A stretch of DNA of 38,849 nt from Pinguiococcus pyrenoidosus (Eukaryota > Sar > Pinguiophyceae > Pinguiochrysidales > Pinguiochrysidaceae): assembly GCA_019677205.1 (NCBI GenBank), contig JAAMXY010000246.1, positions 1-38,849 of the forward strand, in the 5' to 3' direction. A model generated the notes under the pieces. That model ran no database searches and had not been told where the DNA came from. It saw only the letters and a program-made list of their open reading frames with translations. Both the position numbers and the translations under genes were made by a program. Positions 12,301-20,963 of this stretch are shown in pieces. Within the stretch, counting starts at the first letter, position 1. Every line of letters starts with the position of its first letter.

Positions 12301-15300
12301 ACGTGTCGCTTCTGATCCGAGAAGGTGAACGGGTAGCTGTGGGCGACGAGGACAGTATCGCCAGGATGAGTGAATTCCATGCTGAAGCTGAGGGAGTAGT
12401 ACTGATCCTGGCCGCCGAACTTTATCCTCGTTCGCGCCTCCTCGTCAGCGTCTTCACCTGCCTGCCCAGTCTCGCCCCCTCCTCGTCGGTACTGGTTCTG
12501 CCGATAGAAGATGTTGTAGCCACAGCGCACCCAACCCACGCCTTTCTCCCGCGCGTCCATCATGCTGTAGCAGACGGGACGCATCCCCTGATTGAACAAA
12601 CTGTCAGGCTTTGTGAGATTGCAGATCCGGAACGTCACGTGGACCGGCCCGGTGTGGCCTGGCGGGTGCGTGTTGGACACGCCGAAATAGAACCACTGCA
12701 TGAACCCCGTCGTGTGCAGATCCGCTCTCAAGAAGAGATCATACTCGTTCTCGTCACGCTGCACAGCGCTCAGGAGGTTCCCGCTCTCGAAGCACGACTC
12801 GAAGGTCAAGGAGTGGCGAAACGGCCTTGCCGCATCTGCGGACTGCGGACAGATTTGATAGGGCGTGGGAACGGGCAGTCGAGAGTGGATTCCCCTTCCC
12901 GCAGCGCTGCAGCTGCAATACACCAGCTTCATCGCGAGGTCCTTGGCCTTGGCGATCGTCTCAGCCTCCAGAGCCGCGTCTCTGGCCGAGTGGGCCTCCA
13001 CCATGGCGGGATCTGGAGGAGTGATGGGCTCCAGGAATTGCTCGCAATCCAGCTTGAGGCCGGCATAGGGCTGCTTCCCACCAGCCGCAAGGGCAGCCGC
13101 CGCCAGGGTCTCCTCGGCCGACGCTCCCTGCTCCTTGACGCTCAGAACTGCAGCTTCCACGCTTGACCATATGCTTTGCGCTCGGGCCTTGGCTCCGTGG
13201 TCGTCCGGCACGGAGGATTGGGCCATCTCGACGCAGTTCACAACCTCCGGCCGGAGCGCGTGGTCTGCTGGATGGACCGGCGAGGGGCCGTGCGGAGGGG
13301 CCGAGCAGGCACATTGCCTTGGACAGACATGAAACTGAAGGTGCTTCGCGAGCTCCACGGGATCCAGGGCGAGGTGCACGCCCGCCTCCGCGATTCTGCT
13401 CTTCCCCGGACTCCGCTCCCGGCAGCCTTTGCGCCGGTTGCTCATCGGCGGTACGGCCTTCACCGTATCTCGGACTTCGGAAGAGGAGAACCGGAACCCC
13501 GAGCTGTCGGCTCCGGCTTCCTGCGTTGCAGTTTGCGCTGCAGCCGCAGCAGGAGAGCTTCGCTGCTTCTCCTCCTTGGCCGGGCTATCTTGAGAAGCCC
13601 TCCTCCGGCCCCCTTGTGACGTGGAGAATCGTGGCCTCGTGGAACGAGGCGGGGACATGGGCGGCAGGGGCCCTTTCACGGCCGTGCCGCTTATCCGAAA
13701 CCCCCGCTCGTCGTCGGCGGACAATGTTCCGCCGGCATCAGCGCCGCCAATCTCGAGGAAGATCCCAGCCTTCTCAGCGTCCAGCGCCACCCGGCCGTGG
13801 ACGCCATCCTGGGCCTCGTCGCGCTTTGATTCGCTTCTCGGGCTGTCGTTCTCGGGCGCATGCCGCCTCCGAAACTGCTGCAGTCTGTCGATGACGCTTT
13901 CACAAGCGGCATTGTGCCGCCTGACCGCCTTGCTCCCCTTCGGAACGGAGCACACCCCTCGCACGCCAATTTCTGCGGAGTCGCCCGGATGAAACGAGTC
14001 TTCGTCGTCGTCGTCGTCGTCGTCGTCATCGTCGACGTCGCCGTCGTCAGCAGCGGCCGGAAAAACCTTCTCCACGTCCATCTGCTTCAGGATATTCTTC
14101 CCGTCGGCGATGGAGCTCGTAAGGGCTTTCACGAGGCCGCTGATGCCTTCCAGGCCCGTTGCATCACCAAGCATTTTCTGAATCTTCGGGGACATCGACT
14201 TGGCGTACTTCTCCATGACGGTCGTGCAGACCCAAATGGCACGAGCGCAACTGCAGACCACAAGGGTGGCGTCCGCCTGCTTCTCCCTCTTCTTGCCCTT
14301 CTCCCTCGAGCTGCCTGAGTCTCTCGACTTCGAAGGGGTCGCCTTGGGGTTCCCGAGGGCACGTGAGCTGCCATCCTCCTCCAACGTGCGCAGCCGGCAG
14401 CCCATTTTCCCCGTCCACTCGTCCGCCACGATTTTGTACCACTCCAGAATCGCCTTGAGGATGTCTTGCTCGGCGTTCCTGTACGCGCGGCGGCCCGGAT
14501 TCGTGTCGCGCTTCCGGTGGGGGCCTTCGTCGTTGCCGAAGCCGGGAAAGCTTGGCACCGACGCGAAGACCAAGGCCACGAGCTCCGCGTCGTATGGCCT
14601 CGCCCGGACGCACTGCAGCAGGCCTTGGAGATGCTCTCGAGTGGCTGGGAGGCGTCCTATTGCCGCAAAGCCGTCGCCGCCTAAGTGCGTGTCGGAGAAG
14701 GAGAACGCCTCTCCGTCCGCCAGACAGCACTTGCTCAAGCTCTTCATGATGTTGATGGTGCCGTCCACGACGTCTCGGGCATGGGGATAGACCACCAGGA
14801 TGTGAAGGAGCGGTCCGAGGACTTTGGCCTTCAAGAGGGCGGCTGGCGTGGTCGGGCAGCTGCACAAGTCCGCCAGGGCCCGTATCGTGGTGCGGCTGAT
14901 GTCCTTCCGGCTGTAGTACTTTGACAGCACCTGCACCAGCACGGCCGGACTGGCGACGGTTCCCCACTTGCGGTTGGCCAAGCGCGAATGCAGGTTGTTC
15001 TGCCGCCGCTTGCTCGAGGTGCGCCTCGACAAGGCGTCGGAGGGCTCCGGCCAGCCGCACAGCTGGCTCTGAATGGAGATGGGATCCTTGCCTCGGAGCA
15101 CCGAGTGGTGCGTGATGCTGAAGAGAATGTGGGAGCACGCGGCGATGGTCTCGACCTCGGCCATCTGCTCCCGCATGACGGCGAGCATCAAGGCGATCCC
15201 TCCGCCCTTGGCAATGTCCTGCGCCACGCTCGCCTCCTGGAGCATGCGGAGCAGCACGACGGCGGCCACGCGATGCAGATCGCCATGATCCGGGTGCTCC

Positions 15301-16007
15301 CGCAGCGCGGCCAGGACGACGTCGATGCCCTTCGCCGCGGCAATCTTGGCGCCCTGGCCCTGCATGTCCGAGAGGATCGCGAGGGCGTGGCACGCGGACT
15401 TGACGAGCTCGCCTCGCTGCACGTGCGCCTGCACGGCCCTCAGGATGGCGTCGATGGCTCCGGCGTTGCTGACCTCGCGCCCGTTGGCGTCGTTGCCGAC
15501 GATGAGCGAGGCGAGCGCGTCGAACACGAAGGGCAGGAGCTGGAACTGGTCACGGTGCTGCGCCAGCGCCTGCATGATGCAGCCGATGCCGCCGTGGGCA
15601 GCGATGAGCGTCTGGTTGTGCTGGTTCTGGCAGATGTTGGACAGCGCCCCGCAGCAGCTCTTGAGCAGCTCGGGCGACGACGCGTGACTCTTCATGCCGG
15701 TGATGATGACGGGAATGCCGCCGTAGCGCCCGATCACCTCCTTGACCAGGCTGTTGTTGAAGGCCAGGCTCCAGAGCAGGTCGCACGCGGCCTCCTGCAG
15801 GCTCACGAAGTCCATGTGCAGCTCCATGACGCTGAGGATGAGCCGGATGCCGTCGCGCGCGATCAGCAGCTTGTTGGCCTCGTCTCTGCTCAGGATGGCC
15901 AGCACGCCCATGTACGTCTTGAGGCTGGACGGGTCGTCGACGTTCGCCTGCATCCGCTGCAGCACTTCCTTGACGCGGTGGAGAGGCGACGCATGGCTGG
16001 GCTTCAT
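9333..16007 (-). CDS. Armadillo-repeat M14 carboxypeptidase, cytosolic carboxypeptidase (tubulin deglutamylase) family
   Basis: A single uninterrupted frame of 2,224 residues from the first ATG (complement of 16005-16007). The frame extends further upstream but has no earlier ATG. Residues ~1-450 form armadillo-like repeats, followed by low-complexity linkers including an Asp run encoded at about 14002-14030. The carboxypeptidase domain lies near residues 1080-1560. Its N-domain has WFYFGVSNT and RICNLTKPDSLF. Zinc ligands are H1322 and E1325 in HPGETPASW, and H1418 in LDLHGH. The catalytic Glu is E1492 in YTLEATFCG, and NPDGVVFGN and DLNRAW are also present. Members such as AGTPBP1/CCP1 remove glutamates from tubulin tails and other proteins, which suggests a role in cilia or microtubules. 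The last ~700 residues are Ser/Arg/Glu-rich and probably disordered. Confidence 0.92.
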   Translation of the reverse strand: MKPSHASPLHRVKEVLQRMQANVDDPSSLKTYMGVLAILSRDEANKLLIARDGIRLILSVMELHMDFVSLQEAACDLLWSLAFNNSLVKEVIGRYGGIPVIITGMKSHASSPELLKSCCGALSNICQNQHNQTLIAAHGGIGCIMQALAQHRDQFQLLPFVFDALASLIVGNDANGREVSNAGAIDAILRAVQAHVQRGELVKSACHALAILSDMQGQGAKIAAAKGIDVVLAALREHPDHGDLHRVAAVVLLRMLQEASVAQDIAKGGGIALMLAVMREQMAEVETIAACSHILFSITHHSVLRGKDPISIQSQLCGWPEPSDALSRRTSSKRRQNNLHSRLANRKWGTVASPAVLVQVLSKYYSRKDISRTTIRALADLCSCPTTPAALLKAKVLGPLLHILVVYPHARDVVDGTINIMKSLSKCCLADGEAFSFSDTHLGGDGFAAIGRLPATREHLQGLLQCVRARPYDAELVALVFASVPSFPGFGNDEGPHRKRDTNPGRRAYRNAEQDILKAILEWYKIVADEWTGKMGCRLRTLEEDGSSRALGNPKATPSKSRDSGSSREKGKKREKQADATLVVCSCARAIWVCTTVMEKYAKSMSPKIQKMLGDATGLEGISGLVKALTSSIADGKNILKQMDVEKVFPAAADDGDVDDDDDDDDDDEDSFHPGDSAEIGVRGVCSVPKGSKAVRRHNAACESVIDRLQQFRRRHAPENDSPRSESKRDEAQDGVHGRVALDAEKAGIFLEIGGADAGGTLSADDERGFRISGTAVKGPLPPMSPPRSTRPRFSTSQGGRRRASQDSPAKEEKQRSSPAAAAAQTATQEAGADSSGFRFSSSEVRDTVKAVPPMSNRRKGCRERSPGKSRIAEAGVHLALDPVELAKHLQFHVCPRQCACSAPPHGPSPVHPADHALRPEVVNCVEMAQSSVPDDHGAKARAQSIWSSVEAAVLSVKEQGASAEETLAAAALAAGGKQPYAGLKLDCEQFLEPITPPDPAMVEAHSARDAALEAETIAKAKDLAMKLVYCSCSAAGRGIHSRLPVPTPYQICPQSADAARPFRHSLTFESCFESGNLLSAVQRDENEYDLFLRADLHTTGFMQWFYFGVSNTHPPGHTGPVHVTFRICNLTKPDSLFNQGMRPVCYSMMDAREKGVGWVRCGYNIFYRQNQYRRGGGETGQAGEDADEEARTRIKFGGQDQYYSLSFSMEFTHPGDTVLVAHSYPFTFSDQKRHVASILADPARKRYVRRATLCTSLGGHEVDLLTITDFSKAPGGIALAYASPGEPGAEDTHELAPAYQSGGCPLGESRKRTIVLTGRVHPGETPASWMMRGLLDLLTGESVTAQKLRSMFVFKIVPMLNPDGVVFGNNRCGLSAVDLNRAWKKPSRSLHPTIYYTKAMIRHEHAVREVCAFLDLHGHSRKMNCFMYGCDDKKKPRPTVRVFPKLLSWNRLSGRYVSFKDCSFAVKRGREGTGRVVVAREINIKNSYTLEATFCGADFGPLSNCHFGMEHLMEVGRGLADALLDYYLPNHNSGLPSPIVDLALLKPKSVDAPQTRSNGDEGGEQNGEGDIGGAASPVVSTSPAEKGNGTRAAGYVLPQYVKTSDAAKEAAARALVHARGSGLSAVTAVTAEAAAACATALDQQDEEGEEEEAEDLSSESETEAIEAENNRAESPDADSVHTEEPMPMELGLDDEDEDDDDDEGDAPTMPIKSLDGTTSSGYRDAYFRKRPSLGEGELSVDLHRLASSDDEVLNRFAEEDQFDTLPESATDNLEDDSSSGGEVHLSPPRRLQSQTTKAVLEKMKTLTRSDRSSSLKKPPGRSAKTGADAKPKRFLSNNVPQSEWVPVQARKATSASARERSGAARARHSTGSTKGGPTKGRRSRLKSKRLRARRKSDTAIGSRSKDRPPEPSSRSAVEHFLECVSGGKSVKGAAFGGSQAGRSLSSSGAPARMASGPAREDDASLMDASVASIIRRASRQKEKQHPSAAGDDDAHAANASASASRALGGEDTSTDLQHQNHQRSASVPRRPSLLSRGTREPHELFGGAGLSLAATAGASGEASSVEGHHGFRAPSASMSQTEEALLDVSGSTKGTRDALIAAGWIDTTTRKRHQDSKEDGASFAYADSDFVAGSEASTRWARLGTPNVRFDPQGAMLSVSPSTEFDEATEGLPSRVTYSRSTRTAIDEVPKWTTTGSPRSSSPAATGMGILARTAEAHFFSRA
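14002..14030. repeat. GTC/GAC trinucleotide repeat in coding sequence
   Basis: A run of TCG/CGT triplets encodes the polyaspartate tract of the carboxypeptidase on the minus strand. It is a coding microsatellite and may vary in length between strains. Confidence 0.85.
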
Positions 16008-17977
16008 CGTCCTGCCCTTCCTCCAGCATGCGAGGGCCCGTGCTCGGCCCGCTGCCCCGCCACTCACTTCCAGGCAAGCGCCACAGCCATCGCATGCGCC
16101 TGCGCGGTGCCGAGGGCCGCACGCACGGTCGCGGGCAGCTGGAGACGCGCTGCGCTTTGCAGCCAAAGCTGGGATTTCAAGTGGCCTCCGGCTCCTGTCG
16201 CAGGGCCGCTGTTCTTTGGGCCTTGGGATTCGCAATTTGAACTCGGCTGCGCGCGACTGTTGTTCGCGCTGGTGTGCGAACGCGCGCCAGCGCGAGCTGA
16301 AGTTTAGCGCCGCGGCGCCGCGTCGGATCGAAAACGGTGGTCGTCTTCGATAAAAGCGGGCGGGGAAAAGTGTAACAGACGGCCGTCGCTGCGCGGGCTA
16401 TACGCGCGCGGGACAGGCCGGCTTCTGCCGACGTTCCGGGCCTCTTCCGCGCCGCGGAGTCGGGGCGGCGGGCCAGTGCCCTTGTGTCATTGCATCAGCG
16501 CGCGAAATTGCCCGGCTGTGGCACGGCCGCTGCAAGGATGGTCGGTAACACCACGCACTACAACAAGCTGGTTGCTTCGATCGGTCATGGCGCGACGTAT
16601 GCGCAAATAGCGAGCGCGGTTGACACGGGTGATGCCGTGCGCTAATCAACCGTTTCCGCGACTAATCCCATGCTACGGCTGCACTTCAACATGAAGCTGG
16701 ACTCGATTGGCTCTTTCTGAACCGTCGCGTCGATCCGCTGGATGCGTCCCACAGCGTTTGCGAAGGTGATGGGATCAGGAAGGCCGCGGCATTGGCGCAT
16801 TTATCTTGGAGACTTCGCGTTGGACTCTTGATTGGGCAGTGCCGGGCTCGTCAACATCGCATATGCTGTGCCAGATGCTGCTGATCATCGCTGGTTCGCG
16901 CAGCGATTTAATTCTGAGAAGGATGATTGGGCACTCGCGGCTTGGCGGGAATGCATTTCGGTGGGCGGGCCGTAATTGCGCGGAAAAGGGCGATGCACTC
17001 GTACCAAATCCAATTAAAATCCTCCAACCGAGGCAGCAAATATACGTTACAAAAACTAGGATAAAGTATGAAACAAGTGTCAATAAACTTCGGGGACTTG
17101 CGAATGTCACTCTCATATGATTTTGATACATATAAAATGTACATGTAACGGTATGTACACCACCAGGGTTTGGGTGGGGGGAACACCTCCGTTCTCTTTT
17201 TCTGTCTCGGAGTCAGAGATTGAAAGAGAGCAACAGAGGCACAATCCTCCGGCGCACAACGCGTGCCCCACACGCACTCTCTCGGGGCACCCACACCAGG
17301 GACGCGCGCAGCGCTCCCAAGAAGTCTCCGAGGCGTGACCGCGCCGCGCACTTTCGGTCTCCGTGGCGGCATTCCCGGCCGCGTACAGCTCGCGCCCGGA
17401 GCACCGACTCCCGATCTCCATCAGCGCGCGGCGCCGCAGTCGGCCAAAGACAGAGCGGCGGCCTCTCCCGCATCCCCACAACCGGTACGAAACCGTCTCG
17501 TAGCGGAGCAGTCACAAGCGCTCTGGAGAGCCGAGTCGTCGCGCAGTCTGCTCGGCGCAGACGCCACGGACGAGGCGTTTGTCGGACCTGAGCCGAAGGC
17601 CCCTGTGAGGCGTGCGCTTCCGCGCGTCGATCTCGTCTGCGCGCCACGTGGAACTAGGCAGAGGAGCGCTGGCCGACAGTCCGACAGCCCAAAGCGCCGA
17701 GCAGCAGTGGACGAGGGGGTGCGAAGTGGTCGTGGTCCGGATCAGACGCGATTCGAACAGAGAGAGAATGGGACAGAGAGCAGGAGGAGGCAGTTCGGGA
17801 GATCTCACCACGCCTCTACTCGCCTCTCCTGGATCTTAGGTTGGCGCTGCGCCCGACTTGGTAATGCTGGAAGCGGTTCGCCTGCTGCTCTCTCCTGGAT
17901 ATCTTTCTGTTCTACCGACGAAGAGCAGAGAGAAGCGCAAAGCTGCCTGGGGCGCTCCTCACAGTCTACGAAGGAAG
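16008..17977. promoter_or_regulatory. Long divergent intergenic region, carboxypeptidase / FCS zinc-finger protein
   Basis: At nearly 2 kb this is the largest gap. Positions 16008-16660 and 17170-17860 are very GC-rich, so long open frames occur by chance on both strands; none shows a domain. Positions about 17000-17160 form an A/T-rich island holding palindromic TGTACA twice. A 23-codon upstream reading frame, beginning MGQRAGGG at 17768 and stopping at 17839, lies before the zinc-finger gene and might be a regulatory upstream ORF. No RNA gene was recognised. Confidence 0.4.
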
Positions 17978-18682
17978 ATGGGGCAGACGCAGGCGCCCGA
18001 GAACGTGGCCAGGACAGAGCCCTCGCCCACCGTTCGGTCGTCGTCCTGGTCCCAAAGCAGCGAGTCCACGCCCATTCGCATCCCGCAGCGGATGAGACAA
18101 GCAGTCGCAGAGCGGCAACAACACCGGCTCTACAACGAGCGACGCGCCAAGCGGGCGTCCCGCTCCCGCTCATGGTCCGCGGACTCCACCGCCACCGATA
18201 GCCCCGCCGATCAAGAAGTCACCGTGTCTCGGCGCCCCGTCCAGCAGTTCCCCTCGGCAGGGCGCCGCAGGAAGCGCCCTCTGCAGACATCGCTGTCCGT
18301 CCAGGATGATCGGACAATCGTGCTTGTGGACTGCACCAACTGCGGCGCGGCGTTTCCCGTGGAGAGATACTGTGAGAGCTACCTGAGCGAGCGGCCCATG
18401 TTCTGTGGCGGGGAGTGCAAGCAAAGCACCCTCGCTCGGCAGTCCTTCCAGCTGGAGCCCGGATTTCACGATGCCGACCTCGACGGCGACGACGACGAGG
18501 CCGGCGCTGCGGTCCGGGCGCAGAACTTCGTCCCGATCATGCCAGGACCGCTCCAACGAGCGCGATTGCAGAATCTACGAAGGGCCGCCAGGCAGGGCTC
18601 GTCCGAGAGTCAGAAAGAAGGAAGCTTGACAGCTAGCAGCAGTTCAGCATCGACGATCAGCCGCCTAGGCGGAAGCAATTGA
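17978..18682 (+). CDS. FCS-like zinc-finger protein
   Basis: About 234 residues from the ATG at 17978 (MGQTQAPEN...). An in-frame ATG at 17864 would add 38 residues, so the start is open. The middle carries DCTNCGAAF...MFCGGECKQ: Cys119, Cys122, Cys143 and Cys147, spaced C-X2-C-X20-C-X3-C. This matches the FCS-like zinc finger (FLZ) pattern with its FC-x-x-EC ending, a module that in plants mediates protein interactions. The flanks are Arg/Ser-rich and probably disordered, with an acidic patch just after the finger and a Ser-rich tail. The Gly2 start might allow N-myristoylation if 17978 is used. Partner and function are unknown. Confidence 0.65.
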   Translation: MGQTQAPENVARTEPSPTVRSSSWSQSSESTPIRIPQRMRQAVAERQQHRLYNERRAKRASRSRSWSADSTATDSPADQEVTVSRRPVQQFPSAGRRRKRPLQTSLSVQDDRTIVLVDCTNCGAAFPVERYCESYLSERPMFCGGECKQSTLARQSFQLEPGFHDADLDGDDDEAGAAVRAQNFVPIMPGPLQRARLQNLRRAARQGSSESQKEGSLTASSSSASTISRLGGSN

Positions 18683-19331
18683 AATGTACCACTATCTGGA
18701 TCGCCAACGACAAATTCGAATTCACCGCTAAACCCATCGCAGCAAAGACCATCAAAGGTCTGAGTAGTAGAAAATCGTAGTGGAAAATCGTAGTAGTAGG
18801 AGTAGGGTTAGGAGGAGGAGGAGGAGGAGGAGGAGAGGAGATATGGTAGTCCTCTCGACAAGACAATGGCCAGTAGGATGTGGATTCGGCCATCACTAGC
18901 ATTTATCAGCGTGGGCGGATTCTCGACGCTCACAACCGCGTTTGCTCAGGAGTTGCGTTTTGACATGTACCGTTTTGTTCCGCTGCCGCTGTGAAAGGTC
19001 CTTAGTACTTCGGTATGCTGAGCTTCAGAGGACTCTCGTGTGTACAGTCGCAAAGACAGAGGATGATAATACCAGAAGCAAGTCATCATTTATCGAATTG
19101 CTCGTTGCAATTCCACGCGATTCAGACAACAGCGACCGCGGCTCGACCGAGGGAGACGGGCATGGGCCTCGCAGCGGTGTGCGCAGCGAGAGCGCGCCCT
19201 TCCCGAATTGGAAAGGAACGACATCGTGGCACGACGAGCTTCCGCGAAAGACCACTTGCACATGCACATGCTCGCAAGGGGAACGAGCGACCTTGACACG
19301 TCCTTGGCATTCAAACGAGGCGACCACCTTC
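18683..19331. other. Convergent intergenic region with GGA microsatellite
   Basis: The region lies between two gene 3' ends. It contains a short duplicated AAAATCGTAGT unit at about 18768-18795 and a GGA run at 18811-18835. The rest shows no supported gene. Confidence 0.45.
18811..18835. repeat. (GGA)n microsatellite
   Basis: Eight uninterrupted GGA triplets in a convergent spacer, followed by a partly degenerate GAGAGGAG. Confidence 0.9.
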
Positions 19332-20840
19332 TCACGTTGGCGTGTGAGACACGTTGCGAAAGTCCAGCCCTTGCATTTCGCGGAGTTCCTGCTCGATGAG
19401 CCCAACGAACCTCCTGGCGTCCGTTGCGCTCATCGCTAGCGGCGGTTTGATGACCAACACGTTGTTGTGCGGCCCATCGATGGTCGTCAAAATCTGATGC
19501 CGGCGCAGGAGTCTGGTGCATAGCACACTCGTTTCCGCCGTCGCAGCCTCGCGGGTCTCCCGGTCTCGTACCAGATCCACTCCGATAAACATGCCGGCAC
19601 CTCGAATGTCTCCAATCAAGCTGCCGTGGCTCGTCTCGCTGATGGCCCGCAGCGAGCTCTTCAGGTAGTCTCCGATCGCGCGTGCTCTGGCCTGCAGACC
19701 TTCCGCTTCGATGATGTCCAAGACGGCCAAGCCCGCGACGCACGAGACCGGATTCGCGCCAAACGTGTTGAAGTACTCCATGCCGCGCCCCGCGAAGGCC
19801 TCGGACACGGCTCTGGTGCACACCACCGCTCCGAGCGGGAAGCCATTGCCGAAGGGCTTCCCCGTTGTCACGACGTCCGGGCAGACTCCCTGCTGCTCGA
19901 ATGCCCAGAAGTGCTCACCAGTCCTCCCGAAGCCGACCTGAACTTCATCCGCGATGGTGATTCCACCCGCCTGGCGTACGGAGTCGTAGCATCTCCTCAA
20001 GTAGGTCGCCGGAGGCAGGATCACGCCGCCGACGCTCATGCCGCTCTCTGTGATGAAGGCCGCGACGCCGTCCCCCGACCGGCACGCATCGGCGACTTCT
20101 TCCGCGTACTTTGCAGCCAGGGCCTCCTCCTCCTCCTCCTCCGCGGCGGCGGCCGTGTTCGACAGCGGCGACGACCTCCGGAATCGCCCGCGATAGGTGT
20201 CCGGACAAGACACGACGTCCGTCGTCGACGGCTTCCCTTCGCCGCCTTTGCCAAGGAACTTGTACGGACTGATGCCTATGACGGCCTCGGTGTGGCCGTG
20301 GTAACCATGCTCCACGCAGATGAATCGGCGACGCCCCGTGGCCGCCCGGGCCAGGCGCATGGCCAGGTCGTTGGCTTCGCTGCCGCTGTTGACAAAGAAG
20401 CAGACGCCGCTCCGCAGCGGTTCCGGGAAGGTGCGCAGCAGACGCTGGGCCAGCAGCACCCGAGCAGGGTGCAAGTACCGCGAGTTGGAGTTGGTCTCCC
20501 GCAGCTGCGCCGCCACGGCCTCCACGAACCGCGGGTGTTGCCAGCCAACGTGGGCCACGTTGTTCCGCGTATCCAGGAACCAGCGACCGCCCTCGTCTTG
20601 CAGGTAGCACCCCCGGCCCCGCACGAGCTGCAGCGGCTCGGAGTTGGCGTAGCTGACGGACTGTGCGGCGCAAAGCAGCCGCTGCCGCAGCTGCCGCACC
20701 AAGGCCTTGTTCTTCCGCAGGCGCCGCAGCTCCGCGTGGAAGGCCAGCTGGCGCCGCCAGCGCCAGCAATGCCGCAGGCCCTCCGCCAGCGCCACGCCAG
20801 CCAGCACGCAGCCAAGCTGGGTGGCGTAGGGGAAGCCCAT
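19332..20840 (-). CDS. Class III PLP aminotransferase, ethanolamine-phosphate / phosphohydroxylysine phospho-lyase type
   Basis: Single exon, 502 residues from an ATG at 20840. Fold-type I, class III signatures are present: NNVAHVGWQHPRF, NSGSEANDLAMRLAR, HGYHGHT, IADEVQVGFGR with the cofactor-binding Asp near 298, and TTGKPFGNGFPLGA with the PLP-lysine at about 328. The GKPFGNG and NNVAHVG segments fit the ETNPPL/PHYKPL (AGXT2L) group. These enzymes split phosphoethanolamine to acetaldehyde, ammonia and phosphate, or act on 5-phosphohydroxylysine; which substrate applies cannot be told. The N-terminus (MGFPYATQLGCVLAGVALAEG) is hydrophobic and followed by basic residues, suggesting membrane anchoring or organelle targeting. 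An AAAAEEEEEE insert near residues 230-240 comes from a triplet repeat at ~20130. It is divergent from the next gene with only 123 bp between start codons. Confidence 0.9.
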   Translation of the reverse strand: MGFPYATQLGCVLAGVALAEGLRHCWRWRRQLAFHAELRRLRKNKALVRQLRQRLLCAAQSVSYANSEPLQLVRGRGCYLQDEGGRWFLDTRNNVAHVGWQHPRFVEAVAAQLRETNSNSRYLHPARVLLAQRLLRTFPEPLRSGVCFFVNSGSEANDLAMRLARAATGRRRFICVEHGYHGHTEAVIGISPYKFLGKGGEGKPSTTDVVSCPDTYRGRFRRSSPLSNTAAAAEEEEEEALAAKYAEEVADACRSGDGVAAFITESGMSVGGVILPPATYLRRCYDSVRQAGGITIADEVQVGFGRTGEHFWAFEQQGVCPDVVTTGKPFGNGFPLGAVVCTRAVSEAFAGRGMEYFNTFGANPVSCVAGLAVLDIIEAEGLQARARAIGDYLKSSLRAISETSHGSLIGDIRGAGMFIGVDLVRDRETREAATAETSVLCTRLLRRHQILTTIDGPHNNVLVIKPPLAMSATDARRFVGLIEQELREMQGLDFRNVSHTPT

Positions 20841-20963
20841 GGCGCTCCGAGGCGCTGTGGCCCTTCAAGCGCCGCCGCACGCAGGATCGATCCGGAACGG
20901 GTTGCCGCGGAAGAGCGGCGAAGTTGGAACCTTTTGAATTTTTGAACTTGGCGAAGCGGGAAA
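20841..20963. promoter_or_regulatory. 123-bp bidirectional promoter region
   Basis: Two oppositely oriented ATG codons (complement of 20838-20840, and 20964) are separated by only 123 bp, so both transcripts must start within this interval or overlap each other. The right end has an A/T-rich patch (TTTTGAATTTTTGAA) about 20-40 bp before the plus-strand ATG; the rest is GC-rich. Confidence 0.6.

Noticed and set aside
11073-13166. 697-codon plus-strand open frame
   Set aside because: It is antisense to the carboxypeptidase domain, which has clear zinc and catalytic motifs; it lacks domains and arises from high GC content.
9333-16235. Extension of the carboxypeptidase N-terminus to 16235
   Set aside because: The extra 76 codons contain no ATG and are composition-biased; the first ATG at 16007 begins the conserved helical region.
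14988-16307. 439-codon plus-strand open frame
   Set aside because: Mirror of the armadillo repeats on the opposite strand; low-complexity leucine/arginine-rich product.
17263-18201. 312-codon plus-strand open frame and overlapping minus-strand frames near 17213-17811
   Set aside because: Arg/Ala/Pro-rich translations typical of GC-rich non-coding DNA, with both strands open; it overlaps the better-supported zinc-finger frame.
18800-18812. AGGGTTAGG, reminiscent of a telomere unit
   Set aside because: A single copy merging into a GGA run; no array.
19626-20945. 439-codon plus-strand open frame
   Set aside because: Antisense to the aminotransferase, whose motifs are unambiguous.
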